NCBI RefSeq assembly: GCF_025790165.1
Contig: NZ_CP094970.1
Span: forward strand, 4,526,001 to 4,590,000
Direction of reading: 5' to 3'
DNA from: Solicola gregarius
GTDB taxonomy: Bacteria; Actinomycetota; Actinomycetes; Propionibacteriales; Nocardioidaceae
DNA length: 64,000 bases
Under the pieces are notes generated by a model that saw nothing but the letters and a program-made list of their open reading frames with translations, made no database searches and had not been told where the DNA came from. Of this stretch, positions 55,716-64,000 are shown piece by piece (the stretch's first letter is position 1; each line of letters begins with the position of its first letter). The position numbers and the translations under genes are program-made.

Positions 55716-56867
55716 TCAGCTCGAGTAGGCGGAGTTCTCATGCACGTACGCGTGCGTGAGGTCGTTGGTCCAGATCGTCGCGGATTCGGTGCCCGCCTTG
55801 AGGTCGATCTCGACGGTCACCTGCCGCTCGCCCATGTCGACCTTGTCCGGCGGCTCACCCGGTCCGCTCGAGGTGCAGACCCACACGCCGTTGAGAGCGA
55901 CGTCGAGGTCTGCGGGGTCGAAGGCCGCGGCCGTCGTACCGATCGAGGCGAGCACCCGGCCCCAGTTGGGGTCGTTGCCGAACACCGCGCACTTGAACAG
56001 GTTGCTGCGCGCGACCGACCTGCCCACCTCGAGCGCGTCCGCCTCACTCGCGGCGTTGCGTACATCGATGGTGATCTCGTGGTCGGCGCCCTCGGCGTCG
56101 CCGAGCAGCTGCATGGCGAGATCGTGGCACACCGCGCGTACAGCCTCGGCGAACTCGACCGGGTCGGGGCGTACGCCACTCGCGCCGCTCGCCATCAGCA
56201 GCACGGTGTCGTTCGTCGACTGGCAGCCGTCGGAGTCGAGCCGGTCGAACGTCGGCGCGGTCGCCGAACGCAGGGCGCGGTCGAGCTCGGCCGCCGTGAC
56301 CTCGGCGTCGGTGGTCAGGAACACCAGCATGGTGGCGAGCTGGGGCGCGAGCATGCCGGCGCCCTTCGCGATGCCGCCGACGGTGTAGCCGGTGCCGGTC
56401 GCGACCGCGTTCTTCGGGTGCGAGTCGGTGGTCATGATCGCCCGGGCCGCGGCCGCGCCGCCGTCCGTGCCGAGCTTCCGTGCCGCCTCGGCCGCGCCGG
56501 CGAGTACGTGGTCGCGGTCGTTGAGCATGCCGATGAGACCGGTCGAGCAGACCTGGACGTCGACCGCGCCGACCCCGAGCTCGGTCGCGACCGTCTCCGC
56601 GGTCGCGTGGGTGATCGCGAATCCGTCGGGCCCGGTGTAGCAGTTGGCGCCGCCGGAGTTGACGACGACGGCACGCGCGGTGCCTCCTCGGATCGCCTGC
56701 TCGCTCCACAGCACCGGGTTCGCCTTGCAGCGATTGGACGTGAACACCGCCGCCGCGGCGTCGAGCGGTCCGTCGTTGACGATCACGGCCATGTCGGGAG
56801 CCCCGGTGGACTTGAGTCCGGCGGCGACGCCGGCCGCGCGGAATCCCTGCGGAGTTGTCACAGTCAT
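55716..56867 (-). CDS. argJ: Glutamate N-acetyltransferase / ornithine acetyltransferase
   Basis: Protein of 383 residues. The self-cleavage site with the nucleophilic Thr is in KGAGMLAPQLATMLVF; VNSGGANCYTG, CSTGLIG and FGNDPNWGRVLA are further family motifs. It transfers acetyl from N-acetylornithine to glutamate, recycling the acetyl group, so the pathway is cyclic. It ends 3 nt before argB. ATG 56867 has AAGGTGACGAG upstream. Confidence 0.95.
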   Translation of the reverse strand: MTVTTPQGFRAAGVAAGLKSTGAPDMAVIVNDGPLDAAAAVFTSNRCKANPVLWSEQAIRGGTARAVVVNSGGANCYTGPDGFAITHATAETVATELGVGAVDVQVCSTGLIGMLNDRDHVLAGAAEAARKLGTDGGAAAARAIMTTDSHPKNAVATGTGYTVGGIAKGAGMLAPQLATMLVFLTTDAEVTAAELDRALRSATAPTFDRLDSDGCQSTNDTVLLMASGASGVRPDPVEFAEAVRAVCHDLAMQLLGDAEGADHEITIDVRNAASEADALEVGRSVARSNLFKCAVFGNDPNWGRVLASIGTTAAAFDPADLDVALNGVWVCTSSGPGEPPDKVDMGERQVTVEIDLKAGTESATIWTNDLTHAYVHENSAYSS

Positions 56868-56919
56868 CTCGTCACCTTCACGCTGGGTCCTCGTCCGTCG
56901 CCTGCCGTGGTCTCGCCGC

Positions 56920-58182
<1,263 letters not shown>

Positions 58183-59100
58183 GTGGGTGTGACCCTCCTT
58201 CTCGACCCACCTCACCCCACCGTCCTCGAACAGCTTGGCGTGCTCACCACCGCGCAGGCCGAGTCGCTGTACAGCCGCTCGACGGTGCGTCGCAACATCG
58301 CCGGTTCGCGCTGGTCGCGGCCGGTCCGCGGCGTCGTCGTCGTGCACAACGGACCGCTGACGCCCGACCAGCGCGACTGGGTCGCCTTGCTGTCGTGTCC
58401 TCGTGGCTCCGCACTCGCGGGGCAGACCGCCCTGCGTTGGGATGGATTCGACGGCTTCGACGAACCGCAACCGCACGTCGTACTTCGCGAAGGAAATCGG
58501 CGCCCGCTCAATACCGACGTGGTCCCCCATTTCAGCACCATGCTCGAAGAACGAGATGTCCACCCACTGCTCCGACCGCGACGTACGCGAGTCGCGCGGA
58601 GCCTGGTCGACTTCGCCGCCTGGCAGGACAACCGGCGACGGGCACGCGCCATAGTGCTGAGCGGAGTTCAGCAGCGGCTCACCAACACGCACAATCTCCG
58701 CGACGCGCTGTCGCGACGCGGACCGTGCCGGCACCGTGCCCTGATCGTCCAGAGCATTCTCGACGCCGCGGGCGGGATCCAGTCGTTGCCGGAACGCGAC
58801 TTCGACCTCATCCGTATCGATCGCGGACTCCCACCGCCCACGCGCCAGGCGGTCGCCCGGCGCAATGACGGGAAGTACTACCTGGACGTCGAGTGGCTCG
58901 AGTACGACACGGCGTGCGAGATTCACGGGATTCCGCATCTTCGCGTACCACAGTGGGATGCCGATCTCCTGCGCGCCAATGAGATCACGATCGTCGGCCC
59001 GAGGTTGATCATGTTCTCGTCGTACGCCGTACGCCATGAGCAGACCATCGTCGGCGACCAGCTCGAGCGAATGCTGGGTCGCGGTGGCTGGTCGCGTTGA
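58183..59100 (+). CDS. AbiEi-antitoxin-like / endonuclease-like protein
   Basis: Protein of about 305 residues; GTG 58183 or GTG 58189 could start it. The N-terminal part (EQLGVLTTAQAESLYSRSTVRRNIAGSRWSRPVRGVVVVHNG) is the winged-helix segment of AbiEi-type antitoxins. The middle holds ARSLVDFAAW. The C-terminal 100 residues (RRNDGKYYLDVEWLEYDTACEIHGIPHL) resemble the DUF559/Vsr-like nuclease fold, with Asp and Glu in place but a Gln/Lys pair not clear. No AbiEii toxin gene is adjacent. Eight copies of a 15-bp repeat flank the gene, suggesting a DNA site tied to it. Role unknown. Confidence 0.75.
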   Translation: MGVTLLLDPPHPTVLEQLGVLTTAQAESLYSRSTVRRNIAGSRWSRPVRGVVVVHNGPLTPDQRDWVALLSCPRGSALAGQTALRWDGFDGFDEPQPHVVLREGNRRPLNTDVVPHFSTMLEERDVHPLLRPRRTRVARSLVDFAAWQDNRRRARAIVLSGVQQRLTNTHNLRDALSRRGPCRHRALIVQSILDAAGGIQSLPERDFDLIRIDRGLPPPTRQAVARRNDGKYYLDVEWLEYDTACEIHGIPHLRVPQWDADLLRANEITIVGPRLIMFSSYAVRHEQTIVGDQLERMLGRGGWSR

Positions 59101-59329
59101 GCCGGGCGGTCTGCCGTGCCGAGCCGGACCGATCTTTAGACGCTCCACCCGTATGTCGACCGTCAGGTCTAAGGATCCGTCACCGCTAGTCCGTCGGGCT
59201 CGCCGACCGCCACGTCTAAAGATCCGTCTTCACTGGCGCGGGTCGGTGCGCGCGCAGACGGATCTTTAGACGCAACGCCCGTATATCAACCGCGCCGTCT
59301 AAAGATCCGTCCGCCGAGGACCGCTACCG
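59101..59329. repeat. Repeat cluster right of the AbiEi-like gene (five copies, two hairpins)
   Basis: Copies: GACCGATCTTTAGAC (59127-59141), inverse GTCTAAGGATCCGTC (59167-59181), inverse GTCTAAAGATCCGTC (59214-59228), GACGGATCTTTAGAC (59257-59271), inverse GTCTAAAGATCCGTC (59297-59311). The last two make a perfect 16-bp hairpin with a 23-nt loop containing CGCCCGTAT, a motif also after copies 3 and 4. The hairpins may also act as terminators between the convergent AbiEi-like and pheT genes. Confidence 0.88.
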
Positions 59330-61795
59330 CTACGCCCGCTGCACGGCGCCGTGGTCGGCGGCCGCGGCGGCAACGGCCGCGTCCCGCGCGACGGCGGTCT
59401 CCGCCTCGGTGAGCGTACGGTCGGGGGCGCGGAACCGCAGCGCGTACGCGAGCGACTTGCTCCCTGCCGGTACGGGTTCGCCGGTGTACACGTCGAACAG
59501 CCGCACCGACTCCAGCAGGTCGCCGGCCCCGCGGCGCAACGCCTCCGCGACCGCGGCACTCGGCACGGCGACGTCGACGATCAACGCGACGTCCTCCTTC
59601 GCCACCGGGTAGTGCGACAGCGGCTCGGGGCGTACGACCTCTGTCGCCGCGGCGAGGAGCACGTCGAGGTCGATCTCTACCGCGGCCGCCCGCTCCGGCA
59701 GGTCGTACGCGCGCACGACCCGTGGGTGCAGCTCGCCCGCGTGGCCGATCGTCTCCCCACCGACACGGATCGCCGCACATCTGCCGGGGTGCCACGGTAC
59801 GTACGCGTCGCCGGTCACCTCGATGTCGACCGCGAGGACCCGGGCGATCTGTCGTACGAGCGCGATGGCATCGGCCCAGGTCGCCGGCCGGGCGTCGCCC
59901 CACCAGCCCGCGGGTGAGCGATCACCCGTCAGCACGGCACCGAGATGCAACGGCTGCGCAGGCAGCGCGGCGTCGAGCTCGCGGATCTCGTCGGCGGACG
60001 GTCGCCGCGACACCGGCAGGATCGGCGCCGCCCGAGCGGCCTCGCCCGGCAGGAACACCGGCGCCAGCTCGTACAGCGCAAGGTCCGGCTGACCGCGGCC
60101 GGCATTGCGCGAAGCGGCGCGCAGCAGCAGCGGAAGTAGCGACGTGGTGAGTCCGGGCTCCTCCGTGGAGAGCGGGTTCTCGAGCTCGACGATGCGGCGG
60201 CGCGGATCGTCGGCGGCGAGGCCGAGCCTGTCCCAGTCGGCCGGACCCACGAACGGGAACGTCTTGACCTCGACGTAGCCGGCACCGGACGCTGCCCGGC
60301 CGACCCGACGACGCAGCCGTTGCTTCGCGGTGAGGCCACGCCCGGCCGGCGCGACCGGCAGCACCGACGGCACCTGGTCGTACCCGACGACTCGGATGAC
60401 CTCCTCGACGAGGTCGTACGGGTCGGTCAGGTCGTAGCGCCAGGTCGGTGGCACGACGTGCAGGAGTCCGGTGTCGCCCTCGACCGCACAGCCGTTGGCG
60501 ACCAGCGCGTCCACGACGGCCGAGCGGCCGATCTCGACTCCGGTCACCCGCTCGGGGAGGTCTTCGGGCAGCTCGATCACCGGCGGCTCGGGCACCGAGC
60601 CGACGACGGTGAGTCCGTCGTCGATGGTGCCGCCGCCGTGCTCGACCAGCAGCTCGGCGACCCGCTGCGCCGCCCGGGCACCGAGCGCCGGATCGACGCC
60701 GCGCTCGAAGCGTTTCGACGCCTCCGACGGCAGCTTGTGCGTCCGGGCGGTGTGCGCGATGCCGGTCGGCTCGAAGTACGCCGCCTCGATCACAATGTCG
60801 GTCGTCTCGGCGTGCAGCTCGGTGTTCTCGCCGCCCATGACGCCGGCGAGCCCGATCGGGCCGGAGTCGTCGGTGATGAGCAGGTCGGTCGCCGCGAGCG
60901 TACGCGCGACGCCGTCGAGCGTGGTGAGCTTGTCGCCTTCCTTCGCGCGGCGTACGACGATCGGGCCGGACAGCCGCTGCCCGTCGTAGCCGTGAATCGG
61001 CTGGCCGAGCTCGAGCATCACGTAGTTGGTGATGTCGACCGCGAGCGAGATGGGCCGCATGCCGGCCGCCTGGACGCGGCGGGCGATCCAGCTCGGCGTC
61101 GGCCGGCCCGGGTCGAAGCCGCTGACGGTACGTACCGAGAAGACGGGGCACGCATCGGGAGCCTCGACCACGACCGGGTACGCCTCCCCTTCGCCCGCGA
61201 CCGCGATCGCGGCCGGATCGTCGAACCGCACCTCGTACGCGATCGCCGCGTCGCGCGCGACACCGCGCAGCGACAGCGCGTACGCACGGTCGGGGTTGAC
61301 CTCGAGATCGAGCACCACGTCGTCGAGGCCGAGCAGGGCGATGGCGTCATCGCCCACCTGCCCCGCATCGGCTTCGAGCACCATGATGCCGTCGTGGTCG
61401 TCGCCGAGTCCGAGCTCGCGCGCCGAGCAGATCATGCCGTCGGAGACGTGCCCGTACGTCTTGCGAGCGGAGATCTCGAAACCCCCGGGCAGCACGGCTC
61501 CCGGTAGCACGGCGACGATCAGGTCGCCCTCGGCGAAGTTGTGCGCGCCGCAGACAATGCCGCGCGGCTCGTCCTCGCCGACGTCGACCTGGCACCACCG
61601 GACGGTCTTGCCGTTCTTGTGCTCCTCCGACTCGAACGACAGCACCCGCCCGACGACGAGCGGGCCGCGCACGTCGGAGGCGACGATCTCCTCGAGCTTG
61701 AGGTCGAAGGAGGTGAGCCGCGCAGCGAGTGCCTCGGCCGTCAGGCCGTCCGGCAGCGCGACGTACTCACGCAGCCAAGAGATGGGGACGCGCAT
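59330..61795 (-). CDS. pheT: Phenylalanyl-tRNA synthetase beta subunit
   Basis: Protein of 821 residues, the usual size. It starts MRVPISWLREYVALPDGLTAEAL; a tRNA-binding OB domain follows (VVGRVLSFESEEHKNGKTVRWCQVDVG, IVCGAHNF), then B3/B4 editing domain, B5, the synthetase-like core (YGYQ-like VVGYDQVPSVLP) and the C-terminal ferredoxin-like anticodon domain (SHYPVAKEDVALIVDVAVP). ATG overlaps the pheS TGA (TGATG). With PheS it charges tRNA-Phe. Confidence 0.96.
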   Translation of the reverse strand: MRVPISWLREYVALPDGLTAEALAARLTSFDLKLEEIVASDVRGPLVVGRVLSFESEEHKNGKTVRWCQVDVGEDEPRGIVCGAHNFAEGDLIVAVLPGAVLPGGFEISARKTYGHVSDGMICSARELGLGDDHDGIMVLEADAGQVGDDAIALLGLDDVVLDLEVNPDRAYALSLRGVARDAAIAYEVRFDDPAAIAVAGEGEAYPVVVEAPDACPVFSVRTVSGFDPGRPTPSWIARRVQAAGMRPISLAVDITNYVMLELGQPIHGYDGQRLSGPIVVRRAKEGDKLTTLDGVARTLAATDLLITDDSGPIGLAGVMGGENTELHAETTDIVIEAAYFEPTGIAHTARTHKLPSEASKRFERGVDPALGARAAQRVAELLVEHGGGTIDDGLTVVGSVPEPPVIELPEDLPERVTGVEIGRSAVVDALVANGCAVEGDTGLLHVVPPTWRYDLTDPYDLVEEVIRVVGYDQVPSVLPVAPAGRGLTAKQRLRRRVGRAASGAGYVEVKTFPFVGPADWDRLGLAADDPRRRIVELENPLSTEEPGLTTSLLPLLLRAASRNAGRGQPDLALYELAPVFLPGEAARAAPILPVSRRPSADEIRELDAALPAQPLHLGAVLTGDRSPAGWWGDARPATWADAIALVRQIARVLAVDIEVTGDAYVPWHPGRCAAIRVGGETIGHAGELHPRVVRAYDLPERAAAVEIDLDVLLAAATEVVRPEPLSHYPVAKEDVALIVDVAVPSAAVAEALRRGAGDLLESVRLFDVYTGEPVPAGSKSLAYALRFRAPDRTLTEAETAVARDAAVAAAAADHGAVQRA

Positions 61796-62859
61796 CAGAC
61801 CTCGATTCCGAAGGGGCGGGGGAAGCGGACGTCCCCGTCGAACAGGTCGCGGATGTCGGCGACACCGTGGCGGACCATCAGTGAGCGGTCGATGCCCATG
61901 CCGAACGCGAAACCGGTGTAGCGCTTAGGGTCGACGCCGCACGCGACCAGCACGCGCGGGTTGACGACTCCGCAGCCGCCCCACTCGATCCAGCCCTCGC
62001 CCCGGCACGTACGACACGTCGCGCGTGCGTCGGGCTCGTCGTCGCAGACGAAGCAGCGCAGGTCGAACTCCGCGCTCGGCTCGGTGAACGGGAAGTACGA
62101 CGGGCGGAAGCGGGTCACGCTGACCGCGCCGAAGATGGACCGGGCGAAGTGGTCGAGCGTGCCCTTCAGATGTCCCATCGTGATGCCCTCGTCGACGGCG
62201 AGTCCCTCGACCTGATGGAACACCGGCGTGTGGGTCGCGTCCAGCTCGTCGGTACGGAACACCCTGCCCGGCGACACGACGTACAGCGGCGGCTCCCGGG
62301 TGAGCATCGCGCGCGCCTGCACCGGAGAGGTGTGCGTACGAAGCACCTTGGCGTCCGACGAAGGCGCGACCCAGAACGTGTCCTGGAGCGTACGCGCGGG
62401 GTGATCGGGCCCGAGGTTGAGCGCATCGAAGTTCAGCCACTCGGCCTCGACCTGCGGCCCCTCGGCGACCTCCCATCCCATGGCGACGAACACGTCCGCG
62501 ATCCGCTCGTCGAGTGTGGTCACGGGATGCCTGGCCCCCACCGGGTCACGGTCGTACGCAAGCGTGACGTCGACGGCCTCGTCGACGAGCATCCGCGCCT
62601 CGGCCTCGATCTCCAACGCTTCGGTACGCGCGGCGAGCTCGGTCGAGACGGCCTTGCGCGCGGCGCCGATCCGCTGCCCGGCCGACTTGCGCTCCGCCGC
62701 CGGCATCGACCCGATCGACCGGTTCGCGAGTGCGAGCGGAGATCGGTCACCGGCGTGCTCCAGCCGCACCTGTTTGAGATCCTCGAGCGATCCTGCGCCC
62801 GCGATCGCCGTCAGCGCGGCGTCACGAAGCTCCTCGATCGTGCGGTCGTCGTCGGACAT
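61795..62859 (-). CDS. pheS: Phenylalanyl-tRNA synthetase alpha subunit
   Basis: ATG 62859 (MSDDDRTIEELRDAAL) gives 354 residues. An N-terminal coiled coil (EDLKQVRLEHAGDRSPLALANRSIG) is followed by the class II core: HPVTTLDERIADVFVAMGWEVAEGPQVE, LRTHTSPVQARAM (motif 2), FHQVEGLAVD and GFAFGMGIDRSLMVRHGVADIRDLFDGDVRF (motif 3). A Cys-rich loop, CFVC ... CRTCRGEGW, replaces the short loop of E. coli PheS and may bind zinc, as in some Gram-positive types. Forms the operon pheS-pheT. Confidence 0.95.
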   Translation of the reverse strand: MSDDDRTIEELRDAALTAIAGAGSLEDLKQVRLEHAGDRSPLALANRSIGSMPAAERKSAGQRIGAARKAVSTELAARTEALEIEAEARMLVDEAVDVTLAYDRDPVGARHPVTTLDERIADVFVAMGWEVAEGPQVEAEWLNFDALNLGPDHPARTLQDTFWVAPSSDAKVLRTHTSPVQARAMLTREPPLYVVSPGRVFRTDELDATHTPVFHQVEGLAVDEGITMGHLKGTLDHFARSIFGAVSVTRFRPSYFPFTEPSAEFDLRCFVCDDEPDARATCRTCRGEGWIEWGGCGVVNPRVLVACGVDPKRYTGFAFGMGIDRSLMVRHGVADIRDLFDGDVRFPRPFGIEV

Positions 62860-62952
62860 GCGGGCCTTCCATCGGCGGGTGGGTTCGCTGCCTGAGTCTA
62901 GAAACTCCGAGACACGCACCGCCACCGGGTTACTGCTCGTCCGGTCGCCTGC

Positions 62953-63990
62953 CTATTGCGCGTCGAGTATCTCGGGCTGGTTGACGGGCAGCCACACCGT
63001 GACCCGCGCTCCGCCACCGTCGGCGTCGCCGATGCCGACCTCACCATGGTGGCCCTCGACGATGCCCCGGACGATGTACAGACCGAGCCCGCTGCCGCCG
63101 CGCTCGCCGGACTTCCAGAAGCGGGTGAAGATGCGCGACCGCATCTCCGGCGGGATGCCCGGACCGTCGTCCTCGACCACGAGCACGGCACCGTCGCGAT
63201 CGTCACGGGGCCGGCGCACGCTGATCCGCGCGGCGCCGCGGCCATGCCGCATCGCGTTCTCGACCACGTTCGTCACCAGCTGCGCGACGCGGTCCGGATC
63301 GGCCCAGATGGTCGCGACGTCGCCCTCCTCGTCGACGGCCAGCGGTTGACCGGTGCCCGCCGAGATACTGTCGAGTACGCCCTGCACCGTCTCTGCCAGC
63401 CGGATCGGCCGCGGCCGCAGCGTCAGCCGGCCCGAGTCGATTCGGGCGGCATCGAGCAGCTCGGTGATCAGCCGGCTCAGCCGGTTCGCGTCGTTGTCGA
63501 TCGTCTCCAGCATCAGCTTGCGCTGATCGTCGCTGAACCGGTCCCACTTGCGCAGCAAGGTGGCGGTGAATCCCTTGACGCCGGTGAGCGGAGACCGCAG
63601 CTCGTGCGCGACCGTCGCGACCAGGTCGGAGCGGGTTCGGTCCTTCGCCGCACGGGCGCGGCCGTTGCGGATGCACATCACGACCCGCTGCACGGCGCCG
63701 CGCGGGCGCAGACGCTCCAGCGTGGCGGTGACCAGCAGCTCCGTGCCGTCGGGGGTGTACCAGCTACCCTCCGCGATGCGCGTACGGTTCGCGAACCCCT
63801 CGTACGGGCGGTGACACGCGTACCAGCTGTTGCCCTGCTTGTCGTCGAGTACGAGCACATCCGCGAGGTGCTTGCCGACCAGGTCGGACCGCGAGCTGCC
63901 CAGCAGCCGCTCGAGCGTGGTGTTGACCTCCGAGACGACGCCGTCGGCAGCTGCGACGAGGACACCGTCGGGCAGCGCGTCGAGCTCCAT
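62953..63990 (-). CDS. PAS-domain sensor histidine kinase (5' end near window edge)
   Basis: Protein of 345 residues from ATG 63990; the frame remains open to the edge, so an upstream start cannot be excluded. Residues 1-105 form a PAS domain (PDGVLVAAADGVVSEVNTTLERLLG, VGKHLADVL). The HisKA box VAHELRSPLTGVKGF has His129. The ATPase domain has the N box VVENAMRHG, G1 DDGPGIPPEMRSRIF, F box FTRFW and G2 GSGLGLYIV. No membrane span, so a soluble or PAS-sensing kinase. No response regulator is in view; it may lie further right. Confidence 0.88.
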   Translation of the reverse strand: MELDALPDGVLVAAADGVVSEVNTTLERLLGSSRSDLVGKHLADVLVLDDKQGNSWYACHRPYEGFANRTRIAEGSWYTPDGTELLVTATLERLRPRGAVQRVVMCIRNGRARAAKDRTRSDLVATVAHELRSPLTGVKGFTATLLRKWDRFSDDQRKLMLETIDNDANRLSRLITELLDAARIDSGRLTLRPRPIRLAETVQGVLDSISAGTGQPLAVDEEGDVATIWADPDRVAQLVTNVVENAMRHGRGAARISVRRPRDDRDGAVLVVEDDGPGIPPEMRSRIFTRFWKSGERGGSGLGLYIVRGIVEGHHGEVGIGDADGGGARVTVWLPVNQPEILDAQ

Positions 63991-64000
63991 GACCGCACGC

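Noticed and set aside
62860-62952. T-box or attenuator upstream of pheS
   Set aside because: The gap is under 100 nt and shows no antiterminator motif or T-run hairpin.

Overview
The window is 64 kb of very GC-rich chromosomal DNA from an actinomycete. The gene order from the right end leftward (pheST, argCJBDFR-argH, mpg, tyrS, TPR protein, HAD phosphatase, tlyA, nadK, recN, steA, mctB, pyrG, nudix, xerD, parA, scpA, scpB, rluB, cmk, der) is the order known from Mycobacterium and other Actinobacteria. The argF and DUF222 protein types and the general style would fit Propionibacteriales (Nocardioidaceae-like), but that rank is an inference. Start codons are very often GTG, and most stop/start pairs in the core operons overlap as GTGA, ATGA, TTGA or TGATG.

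Left part (1 to about 19.8 kb) is accessory: a truncated coiled-coil gene, an MBL-fold hydrolase, a LigD-like repair protein with an intact phosphoesterase domain but a decayed polymerase domain, SHOCT and DUF6325 proteins, an MFS transporter, an LssY-domain protein, a ROK repressor divergent from a chitinase/chitinase/beta-1,3-glucanase secretion cassette, methyltransferases, a winged-helix/hydrolase fusion, a secreted EEP-fold protein, a MocR-type regulator, a tRNA-Pro(GGG), a DUF222/HNH gene and a DoxX-like gene. Three of these genes (methyltransferase, DUF222, DoxX) show reading-frame breaks.

Middle part (19.8 to 41.8 kb) is core. One tightly overlapping leftward operon runs parA-RHH-scpA-scpB-rluB-tyrA-cmk-plsC-der (chromosome segregation, rRNA modification, tyrosine and nucleotide synthesis, ribosome assembly). 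Upstream of it lie xerD, ald, nudix, pyrG, a MraY-like enzyme, mctB, steA, recN, nadK, tlyA and a HAD phosphatase, with DUF1015 divergent. An SSB-like and a TPR gene follow.

41.85 to 47.4 kb is one complete leftward rRNA operon (16S-23S-5S) with tandem promoters, complementary processing stems and a strong UUCG-loop terminator. No tRNA is seen in its spacers.

Right part (47.5 to 64 kb) holds tyrS, mpg, an inserted sulfotransferase gene, the arginine operon (argC-J-B-D-F-R-H, no argG) driven from a promoter embedded in two ARG boxes, an AbiEi/endonuclease-like gene bracketed by eight copies of a 15-bp repeat, pheS-pheT, and a PAS histidine kinase at the edge.

The items most worth a second look are the GATCTTTAGAC repeat family around the AbiEi-like gene, the polymerase-dead LigD relative with its apparent CTG start, the paired ROK operators, and the odd ArgF (in-frame insert and altered HCLP motif).
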